From: Paralichthys olivaceus
Taxonomy: Eukaryota; Chordata; Actinopteri; Pleuronectiformes; Paralichthyidae
Reading direction: 5' to 3'
Assembly (NCBI RefSeq): GCF_024713975.1
Contig: NC_091107.1
Coordinates: forward strand, 18,715,501 to 18,779,500
DNA: 64,000 nt
The position numbers were made by a program, and so were the translations under genes. How positions within the stretch are numbered: position 1 is the first letter of the stretch; every line of letters begins with the position of its first letter. The notes below the pieces were generated by a model. That model was not told the DNA's origin. It did not search any database and worked only from the letters and a program-made list of their open reading frames with translations. Of this stretch, positions 1 to 13,223 are shown piece by piece.

Positions 1-3000
1 TGGCCCTGGCTTCCTGGGGCTGTTCACGTCACACCCGCTGTAGACATATCACATAGAGAATAAGTAAAGACACTTAGATACAAATATGTCATTACATCAA
101 GCTTACAAAGACACCATATTTTATTTGGTAATATTTAAAAAAAAATCTTAAAATAATATAATTGGTCCATATTGAAAAGATTCATAGACTCTGCAGATAT
201 GTGCATCCACGGTATCTAGTAGTATAACACGAAGTAGAGTTTGCAGACCTGCGAATGAGGAAGCAAGCAGACACCTCATTGTTCTCATCAACAGCTCTGT
301 GCAGGAGAGTCTGCTGGCAGCCAGAGGGCCCTGTGCTCCAACTAGTTGCATCGCAGCCATGGCGGACCTAAGTGGGACATACAGGAAACAAAACAGTCAA
401 AATGTGAAAGAATGACTGTTTCTCAAATATTATTACACCTACAAAACATGTCTTTTTATACATCTAATACTCTTGCATCACTCAATGCAATGGTAATTAT
501 ATATTTGTTTCCCCTTTTTGGATAAATTATTCCTAAATCAAACTTATATTCTTTATAGCTATTCCAGAGGTTATCTCACTAAAAGGTATTGAATTAAGTT
601 TTGGTTTACAACTGAGAACACATCAAGAATGAATGAAAAGCGTAGTATTATTTCTCAATTGGTTGTGTATGAATTTGTCTCACCAGTGTGGATGCAATAT
701 CTTCCAGGCCGTTCTCAAGAGCCAGCCACAGTGGAGGGTCCCCTTTGTCATCCACCACTGACATATCAGCTCCTCTTGTGCAAATGGCATCTACCACCAG
801 TGGCAGCTGGTTACTAATGGCCAACTGTAGTGCTGTTTGTCCCTCTTGAGTTCTAGTCATAGAGGAAAGACAAAACAAAAGATACAGAAAAATATATGAC
901 AATTGAAAAACACTCATTTCAAAGTTAACTGGCAGATGATAAACATAAAATAAAGAAGTCTTTTGAAATAAACACATTTCTATGAAACTACTGTATTTTG
1001 GGTCCAATCTTGTTTTTGTTACTACTGAACACTATTGCTGAAGTCTTACTGAATCCAGTTCAAATAACAAAATAAAAGCAAAAAACAAGGGCAGGGGGAC
1101 CCTGAGTGGGGGTGCATGCATAGACCATCAATAGCAAATGACAGCAGTTTGCGTCATTCCGGATCATGCTCCCTTTCCTTTCCTCTGCTGTCACCAGACT
1201 AATGAAGGTTTATAATGCTCATAACAGTCATAACCCATCATTGTACAGATTCCTAACTGCAGCATCACCAAGGTATTACCTCACATTGATGTCAGCCTGA
1301 TGTTCAAGAAGGAAGAGTGCACTCTTGCTGTCCTGTCTTTGAATGGCCATATGAAGCAGGGTTTGTCCATTGGACATAGTGTCGTTGATAGAAGCCCCTG
1401 AGCCCAGCAGCTGAGCTGCTATAGTGTGCATACCTGACAGAGCCAAATTATACATGTTACACATCACAAACAGATCACCAAGCACACTTACTCATGACAG
1501 ACTTGATAATTCACAATCAACTGTTTTGTTTGGTGCAGAGCTGTGTACCTGTCCAGAGGGCCAAGCCCAGCACAGTCTGGTCCATTGAATCTTTGAGACT
1601 GAAGTCTGGAATGATCTGGAAGTTGTTGGTGGCATGAAGTGCATTGGCTGTAGTAGATGCAGTAAATATAGGGAGAATTAAAAGAAACATTTTGGTAAGT
1701 TTGAGTACCTTGGTGATAATGCAAAAATAGCTTATTGCACCCATTACTTTTACATCTTAGTTACGGCTGTTAAGATTTATGTAACATGTACTGACCTTTT
1801 TGCTCAAGGATGACAGAGACCACATCTGGGTGGTTGTGAGCAATGGCCATGTGGAGAGGGGTCTGTGTCGCTACGCCATGGGTGTCGTCAGGCAGAGCCT
1901 TTTGTGTCTGTAGGTTGGGGTTGGCTCCCTGCTGGAGCAGCTCTGCTGTCAGGCTTGCCAGGCCACAGCGACATGCTGTATGAAGCGGGCTCTCACCCTG
2001 AAAAAAGAGATATTAATAAGACTTTTTATTAGTAGTACAAAATAATTTCCCTTTCATTTTATGATTTAGGATTAAGGCCTGCAGGCATAAAAAGTCAGAT
2101 TTGAATTTTCAGATTCAGTCATTTCAGATTTTTGACAGGAATCCACTGCATGATACTGATTTAATGTCCCACTAAAAGCTTTCACCTTCTGTAATTTTCT
2201 CCTGCCATCTGTAAAATATATCTAAGGTGACATCTTTGTTTAACACTTTCGTCTGACCTTATAAACATTGGCCAGTGGACACAGTAATGAAAGGTCAGAA
2301 TTTCACTCTGTTAAAAAGGACATACTACCAGCACACTACACTGCCTGTTTATATATCAAACATATAATTAGCCAGTAATCTGGAGTAACAAAAAATATAT
2401 TTTTTGGGTCAAATATAGATATGAGCCTTATTACAGATTTATAGTAAACGTTTTGTGTGTGATTAATTGATTTGAGATTTCTTTAAAATTGTGTGTGTCT
2501 TCTTTTTCTATTTTTATCTCTGAAAGAAATGGGCCAAATATTTTGGCATGACGCAGAAATGAAAAATATGTATGTATGTCAATGCTGCTTAATTCATACG
2601 TACCCATTTGTTGACATGGTTGACCTTCGCTCCATGAGTAGCTAGGAAAAGAGTAGCTGCCTCGTTGCCTGCCCGTGCTGCTCTCTGCATGAGGCAGTTT
2701 TCTACAGAGACGAGATGAAGATGAAAATGTTTTGAAAGTCAAAATGCACCATTAGATTCAGACAAATATTGCTGCGGTAAAATTATTAAAAAGCACCTGT
2801 GGTAGTGTCAGGTGCATCAGGGTTGCTCCCTCTCTGGATGAGCTGTGCTGCAAAGCTATTCTCGTCAAATGAGGTGCCATTTACTACTGGTGCATCGTCC
2901 TCAAATGGATTTACTGATGGGTCTGAAGACACGGTGATATACTGCAAGGCCAGCCACAGAGCTGTGCTGCCTTCATGGTCCTTGAGTTCGAGGTCAAGCC

Positions 3001-6000
3001 TAACAAGATGGATAGATAACATCAGGTAACACACAGGATAATCTTTGGAGGTAAATAAACACCAGGGTGACATGATATGACATTGCCTGTATGAGTAGGT
3101 TACATTTGTTGTCTACTCTTATTTGACATGGCAAAGAGTAGAAGAAAAAGATTAAGTTTATCTTGTAATTAAGGTCAAATTAAGAAATTGCACATAACGT
3201 AACTCACTGTTTGCAATCTAGTAACTGGCTGAACACTGGCTCATTCCCTGATGCAACAGCTTCATGTAACGGAGTCCTGAAAACAACAAAAGGAAAAAGG
3301 TTGAAGCATCATGATACTGCGAGGCAGTTGGCCTCCTCCGCGATCCATCAAAGCTCATAAGCCAAGAGCCCAATGACACACCTGCCCTTGCTGTTCTGCA
3401 TGTTGGGGTTGGCTCCGGTCTTGAGCAGAGCCTCTGCGATTCGTGCCATGCCACTCATTACTTCCACAGAATGTTTCTTGGGGCTAAAAGAACAGACCAG
3501 ATGAAGTGGGGTTTCCACGGCCCCCACTGTGGCTGCATTCACCTGAGCTGAGTGGCGAATCAGGAAGATTGCTGCAAATTCATCACCTGGAAAATGAAAG
3601 AAAATGGTTATAAAAAATGAAACTCTGCTTACATGTATTATCTCTGGAGTTACTTTCTATACAGAAACAGTACTGAAAAGAGTGGAGTGGTTCTTCACAG
3701 AAACAGTTTATTTAAGCATTTGATGAAGAGGGTATCTTCCAAGGTTTATTTTGCACATTATTTTTTTACAAGAAACACACATGGATGAGTGAAATAGTGA
3801 CCCCGCACCTCTTTGGATGGCCTTATGCAAGAGGCTCCAGCCACTCTGGTCCACCATATCCACATCAGCTTTGTTGTTAACCAGAGTGGTGGCAATACTT
3901 TCCAATTTACGAGAGAGTGCCAGGTCTAATGCCAGATCACCATTGTTGTCTAATTCATTTAGCTTGCCAGGGAGCTGAAAACAAGAGGAAACATAAAAAA
4001 CTAAATATTAAACCTGCTTATAGCATAGTGACAAAGATTGAATGTTCCTCACTGCTTACATTGTAACATACAAAAGAACATTTAAGAGATCGTGGTGAAC
4101 TGACCTGCGGGTCCATCTCAATAAGATAGAGAAAGACCACATCTTCCCGCTCAACTTTGATGGCTTTGTGGAGAGGATACTCTGTTTTAGATTTGATCAT
4201 CTTATATAGAAGTTGGGCACTCATGGTGCTGAAATCTTCTTTTCTTAGATCATCCTGACAAATAAAAATGGAAACGTTCAATGGAACACAATAAAGAATC
4301 AGCTTTGAATTAGCCTGTGGTGGAAAACATCAGCAAGTGTTACCTAAGGAAACGTTATAAAACGGAGAGAAAAAATTAGACTGGAGGTGTCAAAGATTGA
4401 TGTCAGCTAACACCCATTTTCTTCACCAAAGTCATAAAAATAAACGTTGTAAGTTGTCAAGGTCTGGCTTTATTGTATCATAAATGGTGATGTAACAAAA
4501 ACTGGTGAGGCAAAATGCAAGTATCTCTGATGAATCTAAAAGAAGTAAACAATGGTTCAAGGTGGCATATTTGTCTTCATGCCTCAGGACTCTTGAAAAC
4601 CATAATACAGGTAAATGATCATATAATTAAGACGACTTTCAATCTAATATGGTTTGGTAATACATCACTGAAAAACAATACAGACTGTTCATCTATTCCA
4701 CAAGCACATGAAAACACCAAAGTCCAGTCAGCTGTGAACAAACACTTAAGGTACTCACCCAGTGACTGGCTATGATCTCCCCACAGTAGTTCATCAGCGT
4801 GGTGGCGTTTAGTTCCTCAGCTGTCTGGTAGAAGCGAATGCAGTTCCTGACATTCACAGAGGACATCACGCCTTTTTCACACCTGTCCCAATGGAAAAAC
4901 AAATGTTTTTCAGGCCATTAAGCCACATGTGGTACTCTTCAAAACGTTCTGCTGCGTCACTGCTGCCACTAACAGCAAGGAAAAAAGGCAGTGTACTTGC
5001 TGACCTCTCTCGAAGCAGCTGTAGCTGGAAGCGGTTAGCCAGCTTCATCAGGTCAATAAGAAAGGCATCATCCTCACTGAGTTCCAACTCATCAGTGTAA
5101 GCCCAGCGCAACATTGCCATGGCAACCTCAGGCTTACAGTCTGGGAAATATTTATATCATAAAATTAGAGGTTTACATAGAGTGATCGTTTACAAACATG
5201 CTATGAATACTGGCTGATAACACATTTCTAACACTGGACTTAGCAGCACAATCATTTTGACACACTGCAAAATAACCATCCATTTATTACTTTATCCAAA
5301 ATGGATGGATTTTCATTCTAAATTAAGCTACTCTTTTAACACAGTGGTGTCACAGGGGTTTCCTCACCTGATAGGTCCAGCTCAGAGGTGGAGGTGAGAT
5401 TAGCCAGACTCCAGACATCACTGCGAGCAGCCAAAACAAACTTATGGGCACTAAGCGTTTCCCCTGCAACTTTCACTTTCAGATCACTGCAAAACAAATG
5501 AGGAACCAAGATATATCAATAATCCTGAGGTTAAAAAATAAAGAAACTAACATCGATGAATATATCAAGAATCAAAATGTTGCCTTGATTAGAACACTCA
5601 ACAGCAAAACCATCAAGAATAGAATGGAATAGAAAAGTATAGACAATCAATTTCATTGTAAAAGAGAAAGCAGTGCAATTACATTTATTTTTAAAAAAGA
5701 ATACAATCTGAAAAAAGACACTAACCTTTGTCAAATTTGAATTAAATACATTTTAAATACAAAAAAAAAAACAATAAATGCAAAACTAAAAACATAAAAC
5801 TACAATAATGAAGCAGGATAGTTGGTTTTTAATCACACAACACACCAGATGCAAAACTATTTACCATTTGCATATAGCTAGATTTTGTAAATGTGTAACT
5901 ATCCATTCCATGCATGAACCTCACCTGTAATGTTCCTGCTGATAGAGGTCGGCCACGATGTCCAGCAGACGACTAATGAAGGTGTCTGCTGCTGCTGCAG

Positions 6001-8184
6001 GGCTGGGGGAGCCCTGACCAGAACCCTGAGCAGCAAGCACAGCACAGCGCCTCTCTGTGTCAGCCAGCTTCTGTTGCATCTTCACATACTCCTGCCTGAG
6101 CAGGGCCAGGTGCTTCTGCAGCTTGGCCACCTCCTCTGCCCCACATCAAGGTGAAGGAAACAGACAGAGGAGAAAACGTGACGCAGAGATCGAAGAAAAA
6201 ATAAAGTTTAAAAAGACCTATTTCTGAACACAGGTTAGAACTGAACTCTTTGAAGCACTTTTCGCCTAAAATTTAAGGGGCTAGTCCAAAGTACATTCAC
6301 TGGATAGTGTTTGGTATTGATTTTACACTGTTTGCTTTCAAAGATGGCTGTGGTGCAGTTAGCCCCACGCCGGTCCATATGGGGTCTTTCTGTGTGGAGT
6401 TTGCATGTTCTACCCGTGTCCTTGTGGGTTTTCTGCGGGTACTCAGGCTTCCTCCCACAGTCCAAACACATGCAGATTGGAGTTCAGTTGATCAGACACT
6501 CTAAATTGACTGTAGATGTGAATGCCAGTGTGAAGGGTTGTTTGTCTTTGTATGTCGTCCCTTATGATAAGCTGCCGACCTGTCAGAGGTCATATTGTGT
6601 ATATTGGCTCCAGTCTACACAAAAAAAAAGACTGCTGATTAAAGATGACTTTTGTTTGTTATACTACAGGATGAAGCTGGTGAGTTAGAGTCGCACCTAC
6701 TGGTGGTTTGAGAAATTTGGCTTGAGACATTATTTCTTTTTTAAGTCACTTTCCCATGTGACCAAGGTTGAGCAGAAGCAGTAGAATTTCAGCAGTCTCT
6801 GAATCTTAAAACCTGTCTACAAAAGTAGTCCAAGTAGTTTTGTTTGGACAAACCTTTCCCAGTTCCTCAAACTGAAAAAAAAGACCTTCTATGGATGTTT
6901 GAGTCATGTCTCAGTCGAGAGTACTCAGATTTGAACTGAGGCCCATTTCCTTCCTTTAAACCAGTAAAGTTAAAGTGAAGAAAGAACGCTGAGGCGGCAC
7001 GTTACTGTGTCCTCCCTTGTAAACCGTTACTGGCACTGCTACTGGTCATGAGGTCCAGAGAAGAAAAAAACCTCCTGATCAGCTCAACACAGGAAGGGTG
7101 GTATGCTTGAGCAGCCGCTTAGGGACTAACGGACCAGCCACTGGACAGCGTATTTAATGTTCTTATCCACATTTATTTTTGCAGGATTATCAGGCTGCAA
7201 AACAAATGTTCTGCAAAAATAATATCTTCTTAAAATTTCATTTAAGATTTCCCACAGATCAAAACAAAACTTCAGGACTTGTGAACATGATCTAGTCTCT
7301 TTCAGCCTTAACCAATGTAGTAAGTCCTTATCAAACACAGAACACACAAGAAAACACCGTGGAAATTTACTACAAGTCATAGAATCCAGACATTGCAGCA
7401 GAAGGTTTGAAGAAGACATTCATGTTTTTTCATTGACGTAAAGGCTCAGTGATATGGAGAAGGCACACACACACACTATTGCACCACAGGTTGGCGGACT
7501 GTTTGCTCTCCGGGTTGAAGCTGGTAAGCAGATTTCCCTGAAGGAGGAGCACACAGCAGGCGCTCCCTGATGTACTGGCCCGAGTAGAGGTGTCGCCCTC
7601 GGCCTGGGCAGCTCTGCCAGGTGGTGCAGCTGATACTTGACAGGGAGTGACACCTGCCACCTCCACTGCCCAGTATTTACCTTCCGATTAACAACAGTAA
7701 TATATGTGTCAAGGTTGTCTCAAACTACACCTTCACAAACTAAGCGGCAGTCACTGTTGTGGCGAAATGATTGCCTAATAGTGCAGTTTGATGCCAGCTT
7801 TGTCGTTGACATGTAGCTAAGCACTAATGTGGACACTACCTGCGAACTATAAGTTAACATCCGGTTCTTATATTCTCGGGTGTCAAACCAGCAGAGGTCA
7901 GGAAGACAAGCTGTCCCCCGCAGACCGGACCAGCTTCATCATATCATCTGTAGCCCGGTTCGGCTAACTCCAAAATCCAGCTAGCAGCACATCCGACAGC
8001 TAACGGTGGAGCTGGGGGAGGAGAAGCTAACGCAGCGCTTCGTGTTTTCGGCCCCACACGACACACGGTTCATGAAACAGCCGAGACACGGGTTCGTTCC
8101 GTCCCTTAGTTCAACTAGCACACGAGAAGAACAGGGAGTGAACCAAACAGTGAGGAAAAAAATCTATCTCATACCTTCCGCCAT
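1..8184 (-). CDS. ankfy1: Ankyrin repeat and FYVE domain-containing protein 1 (Rabankyrin-5), N-terminal two-thirds, 17 exons
   Basis: This Rab5 effector acts on early endosomes and macropinosomes. Coding exons on the minus strand are 8175-8184, 5925-6135, 5368-5486, 5005-5140, 4759-4882, 4105-4254, 3809-3974, 3382-3586, 3208-3276, 2797-2999, 2604-2701, 1796-1997, 1549-1647, 1280-1433, 684-852, 249-367 and 1-37 (cut by the window edge). All have AG/GT borders and every junction phase agrees, giving 757 codons against about 1169 aa in human. Residues about 5-50 form a coiled coil (VAKLQKHLALLRQEYVKMQQ). A BTB/POZ domain follows at about 66-165 (SAHKFVLAARSD, LRWAYTDELEL). From about residue 215 come ankyrin repeats with TPLH and TALWLA motifs. 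The remaining ankyrin repeats and the C-terminal FYVE finger lie off the left edge. The start is fixed by a 10 bp coding exon (MAE plus one base) that joins in phase to EEVAKL. No frameshift or internal stop is seen. Recognition rests on near-identity to human stretches such as the one ending in EHQADINVR. Confidence 0.97.
6330..6620. repeat. Fish dispersed repeat (SINE or LINE tail) in ankfy1 intron 1
   Basis: The block holds phrases that recur throughout fish genomes, such as gtgtggagtttgcatgttct, cttcctcccacagtccaaac and ctctaaattgactgtagatg, followed by a gacctgtcagag segment. The 125 aa plus-strand frame across it is not a gene. The family assignment (SINE/L2-type tail) is from memory; the borders are approximate. 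Confidence 0.6.
8175..8184 (-). CDS. ankfy1: ankfy1 coding exon 1 (10 bp microcoding exon)
   Basis: Only ATG GCG GAA G is coding before a GTATGAG donor. It joins to AG GAG GTG at 6135 across a 2 kb intron and restores the MAEEEVAKL start of the family. It is too short for ORF-based detection. Confidence 0.9.
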
Positions 8185-8340
8185 GTTGCTCAGCGTTAGC
8201 TCCGGAGACTCTATCGCGATATGACGGACAGGCGGATAGTAGCCAGCGGTGCTGCGTTCAATAACACGCGAAAACACAGTTCAGCACAAAGCCGCTCCCA
8301 AACATCTGTCTTATTCTGACTTAGTTATTCCGTGAGATGT
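8185..8340 (-). promoter_or_regulatory. Probable ankfy1 5' UTR and proximal promoter
   Basis: This stretch lies directly upstream of the ankfy1 start. It is richer in CG dinucleotides than the surrounding AT-rich DNA (tctatcgcgatatgacgg, ttcaataacacgcgaaaa) and has no TATA box at a fitting distance. Together with 7900-8180 in the start of intron 1 it looks like a CpG-type housekeeping promoter. The transcription start was not determined. Confidence 0.4.
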
Positions 8341-9829
8341 AGTTTTACACGCGTGATTAAGTCCACAGTCTGTTCATATGAGTTAATGAATTAAATATAT
8401 ATTTGGGGGAAACGATGCTAACTTAGGGAACTGTTTTTGCCACCTACAATAACAAACATCTCTTGTGACAGGTATTCAGCCTCTTGTGATATTTCTGAAT
8501 GTGAGGAAGGTTTGTACTTGTGTTAAAATGTGATGGTCCTGCTGCAGAGTTTCATTCAGGACATTTATACTCGTTCCATGTTCAGGACAAACTGGCAAAA
8601 AGGCTGGGAGACGTATGCTGCCTTCAGGTGCTTCCCCGTACACTCCCACCAGCAGATGAAGTTGTATTCACGTGCCGGCTGTTTATCTTTACCTTGAGGA
8701 TGTCACAGATCTAACACTCCTCTGGTCTGAGAACATGGGGGATGCAAATCTCAGCAGGCTGAAAATCCGCTTTGCAGAATAAGTCATCCCCCTCTTAAGT
8801 TCCCAATGAATGTTTGATCTGTTTTGACTCTTTATTTGATTGTTAGGCAGTTTAGATGGAGATTTTTCACCATTTTAAAGCCAACGCACTAGTCCTCAGA
8901 AATATAAATAACTGAATCAATAAATATTGACTGATCAGACCAATCAGAAGGAAATGATAATATGCGCTCCTGCTCCAGAACTCTGCACAACACAGGACAT
9001 ATTCACACAGCAGGAAGGGAAACCACTGATAGCAGAGCACATTTTGAATTCTATAATCCATACTGCAGCATTGACAACAAATTTGACAGAGTCTTGAATG
9101 GCAGCAGGCACATATTATCTGACACTCCTATTAATATCCCCTGAGTATGCAGGAATTCATTGTTAAATTGTGCTACTGAACTATAATCATGGGTATTTCT
9201 GGCACTGCCCCAACCCATGCCATGAAAATAAACAATGAAAATCCCGTGAAAACAAATCAAACAGTAGGAATACTTTCAATGTATTTGGTGTCAAACGGTG
9301 GTTCATTTTAAGGAAGGGGTGGAAATAATATTTTCACTTGAAAAATGAATCACTGCAGACACATTGTGTGGCAGAATTGTGGCTCCTATCATTTGTCATG
9401 TTCAGACAGTTTTATCTCACAGAGCTCCCTTTGCCTATAGTTCTATTTTGGAGCAATAAATAAAAATCACCTGATGTTGAATAAAAGACAGGAAAGGCAG
9501 ATGGTATTAAAAAGTCGTTCTCCAACTTTCCTAGTTGATAGTAATGAGCTTGTTTAGAGGCCAGACTGAACGAGAAGATCAGTATGATCATTTTTGCTGT
9601 GTGGCTTTTCACCAGTGACACTCTCGAACCCAAAGGGAAATAAAATATGTTGGTTACCATCAAAGTGTACAAAAGATGAGGATGGAAGCTACATAAAATA
9701 AGTTGGCACGATCCCCCAAATCCAGAGTAAATTAGTCTAACAAACATTAGACCAAAATATATAATTTAGTAAGTAGTGAACTTGCTGTGGAAACAGATGA
9801 TGGTGTTTGTTTAAGTTCATGAAATATTG
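8341..9829. other. Spacer between ankfy1 and ube2g1, nothing recognised
   Basis: AT-rich sequence with only short open frames that lack family resemblance or codon bias. No RNA gene or element borders were seen. Part of it could belong to a long ube2g1 3' UTR, which cannot be tested here. Confidence 0.4.
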
Positions 9830-10115
9830 TCTTACAAACCACACGAAAACTACAGAATGGATTTCAATGAAAATTGAAGGTGGTGTGAGTCACTGAACAG
9901 CCCATAAAATTTTGGCGAAGGTCCAGATTAAGGGGTGGGCATTTTCCAACATTTTCCCAGGAAATAATGAATGGATCTTGAGCTAAACAACCAGACACAT
10001 TTTGGGAAATTATAAGCATGTGTGTGAAATTGTGGTGCAGCTTACTGAAATTTAAAGGAACGGTTTGGCTTTGGAAGAGGTATGCACTCTATTGAGTTCC
10101 ATTGTGATTCATGCT
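9830..10115 (+). repeat. Dispersed fish repeat, copy 1 (plus orientation)
   Basis: The order of phrases is a segment on fitting a substitute to fish coordinates (gaaaactacagaatggattt), then ataaaattttggcgaaggtc cagattaagg, then the end gaggtatgcactctattgag. The copy at 58771-59050 carries the same end in reverse complement, and 53640-53795 holds the opposite end of what looks like the same family. The copies are diverged. The family name is not recognised; it may be a SINE or a LINE 3' fragment. Confidence 0.55.
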
Positions 10116-11800
10116 TTACCCAAAAAACACCCCAATTAAATACGCAAGTAAATATTGAAAAAAAAAAAGTCATATCTTAGAAGAACTCACTACAGGTAAC
10201 AGATTTCATAACATGAAAAATATACATCAGTATTTTGTCTTTGTACATTAGGCAAAACCAAAATCGTTCAGCGAGCAGAATAATCAGGAGACCGTGGATC
10301 AGGACAGAGCATGACAAAACAAAAATGGGCTCACATACTATATACACAAACACTCAAACTTAATCCCATAAAAACTCAGATCAGCCAGAACAAAAACCAA
10401 AAAGTAAGATAAAGCATGCATAACAATTCCTACAAAGGACAACACAGACAAGGAAAAGAGAGGCTGTTAAAAAGAATAGAATATTGGAGATGACCTCAAA
10501 TTGTCTCAGGATATGACAAAATTAACATGTGTACAAGTCAAACAAGGGGAATTATTGCTACACTAAATTGTTACCAAGTATTTAATCAAACAGACTTCCT
10601 GTGTACTGGCTATTCATTAAATTCATACATAGGTGGTACACAAGTTCTCCATCTTTTTTCAACATTACAAACACTTTTTCAATGCAGGGTGAAGTGGCCA
10701 AGCATTTTATTTGGAGGCACTTTTGAAAAAAAGATTAACAAAATTTAGCATGCACATAAAGGTATGTAAGGTAAGGGTTACGTTGCCTTTCTTAAGTCAA
10801 CAGAGCAAGGTGGTAAGACTTTGAGCAGATGAGAAGAAACTAAATCATTCAGTTGTTGAGTTCTGAGAGTGTTAAAGAACCCAAGAGAACGGCTTTGTAT
10901 TCTAATTTGGAAAAACCCTTCATCAGTCATGTCATTCATGTCTCAAGCTCTTCATCTGTGACAGTCCTCCAACTGGATCACAATTCTCGGTTTAAGACAT
11001 CCTGAAAAAACAATCTGAAGAGAACTAACGCATGCTGGAGTTGAGAGAGGGTGAGTGGACAAAAATAAATCTATCAGAACCAGCGCTATCCATTTGGTCT
11101 AAGTGTCTTCATGGATGGAAAGGGAGCTTATATATTATCCGGTTTCGTCTGTGCTATATACATGTCTTTACAATATCTTCCTGAATGCTGGAGCAGTTCA
11201 TAGACTTGAAAGTGTTTTTATCATCTTCTGGGTTTGTTGTGTTTTGAGTTGGCACTTGCTTGGCGGTTTTCTGTCAGCCTTGGTAGTCACCTTTACGTTC
11301 TACTGTAGCCTACAGTAGCCAGTCTGTTCCTGCCAAAACAAAGGAGGACAAGCCTGGCGGGTGGAAGAGTGCAGGAAACAGTGCCATGTTGATTTTCAAT
11401 TTAAGACCTGTGGGAAAACACACAAAAATTAAGACCAACAACACGTCATCATGTGTGAACCCAGTAGTAACAACACCCGTGTGCCTTTTCCAACACAGAA
11501 GCTGATAATGTAAAACCTCTCAAACAGATTCAGGTGATGTTTGAACTTGAATGATTGTTGTAATGTTAAGCTGCTTTCGGACATGCACTGAACTCAGGAT
11601 AATCTCCAGACATTATTGGAGGGGCGGTATGTGAGAACGCAAATGCCCAAGTGAGAGACTGTCTCTGGAGTTTCTTCTGATAAGTTACTGAGCGATAAGG
11701 TGCACGCTGATGACATTTCTAACACGTGGCGGTGAAAAACTGAAAAAAAGAAAGAATATAGTAAAAAATATCTCAGGTTAAAAACGTGGTGCCATACACA
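10116..11800. other. Spacer or ube2g1 3' UTR, nothing recognised
   Basis: Low-GC sequence with no exon, RNA gene or repeat borders that I can support. The 10250-10500 part is A-rich and could be a degraded insertion. Confidence 0.35.
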
Positions 11801-12400
11801 CAGTGGCAGATTTAGCAATTCGGGGGCCCAAGGCAAAAACAGGCATGTGGCCCTCCGCATATGTTGTTCTCCATCTGTTTTCAATCCTTATTTATCTAAG
11901 AAAGTCCTACTTGTAACTTCTTCCCAACCCAACAAAACATATTAACAGTTTAACAAGAGCCCAGAGCTCGTTCGTGAAGCAGCAGGTCAGAGACTTTGTT
12001 AAAGAACAGTGGAAACCGTGAAACACAGAGTTTCTCTGGTCCATGATCAGAGCTGAAGCTGCAGTTGGTTTGTATCGAGCTGGAACTGAACTAGTTCTTC
12101 TTAAGTGTGAACTGGCGCAACACTTCTCATCAGTCTCTGTTCACACCCTGAATCACTTCCGTGGATGCGCTCATGGAATAGTCCATTGTAGAGGGGGGTT
12201 GCAGAGACACTAGTTAATTGTGAATAATAGGCATTCTGATGCTGTTTTAGCGTATTGATTTTAAGACAGAAATGATTAATTAACAAAAAGTACAAAAAAA
12301 AAATCATATCCATAAGTTCATTAGGTTCTTTATGGAGCTCCTGGTAGTTCGGGGCCCGAGGCAATTGCCGACCTTTGCCTAATGGTTAAGTCCGCCTCTG
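11801..12400. mobile_element. hAT-like non-autonomous element (MITE), 600 bp
   Basis: The left end reads CAGTGGCAGATTTA and the reverse complement of the right end reads CAGAGGCGGACTTA, giving imperfect terminal inverted repeats. The flanking octamers are catacaca (11793-11800) and cacacaca (12401-12408), an 8 bp target-site duplication with one mismatch, as hAT elements make. Sub-terminal blocks (gggggcccaaggca and ggggcccgaggcaa) are in direct rather than inverted order. There is no transposase frame, so it would need a transposase in trans. The mismatches in the ends and duplication suggest an old insertion. Confidence 0.75.
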
Positions 12401-12408
12401 CACACACA

Positions 12409-13223
12409 TAGAGGACACCAACGAAGACGTTGGTAAGGATCAGCATCAGTGTTGATGTGCTGTAAACATAAACCTGTGATTTCTGCAGTGGGCTTTATAC
12501 ATTACATCTTGCCTGCTGAGTGCATTATGGTGAATGAGACTTTGCACTGAGCTCAGCATTCTCAAGAAGCACTGAGCTACTCTACAGGCATAAGTTAAGA
12601 AAAGCATAACTTTTTGCAGTCTGGAAACTCCACCCCACCATACAAAATACATTTTTAAAAATGGAGGAAAGTTGATCATTGAGATGCAGAGCCAATGTAC
12701 TGAGAGATTTTTTTAACAATGTTGATGTATCCGACAGCTGCAGATATGTCAGATATCAACTGTCCACAACAAAGGATGTTTAATTACGCACACCCCTATC
12801 CCCAGAACTACAAATCAAAGGTCAAATTCTGCTTACTACTTCTAATGTTCAGTTTATGTTGAAACTATTTTACAGAGTTAATCATCACACATAAGTGTTT
12901 TCGTCAGTCTGAATGAAATGATTGGTCAAGTTTATTACAATCCTTTGAAGGCCACAGACACTGGCTTTTTTTCAGACCACTTCATTTATTGATGGCTGTC
13001 AGGATGTGAAGAGGATTTCAACGAATAAGATAAGAAGCGTTTGAGCAACAAATTAAACCCTATCCTTAATGGTGGGTAGGTGAACCAAAAACACCCAGAG
13101 AAAAAAGTAGTACAATTAAAAAGCACAACAAAGTGCAGCATCCAAAATCACCATAAACAAGTGACCTAAAAAAAAATTGAGAATACTTGCCCTGAAAACT
13201 TGAAGCTAGATCCTCACGAAATA
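12409..13223 (-). other. Probable ube2g1 3' UTR
   Basis: This sequence follows the ube2g1 stop codon. AATAAA on the minus strand occurs at 12985-12990 and 12931-12936, about 240 and 290 bp past the stop; either could be a polyadenylation signal. Human UBE2G1 has a long 3' UTR, so transcription may run further. No other feature is seen. Confidence 0.4.
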
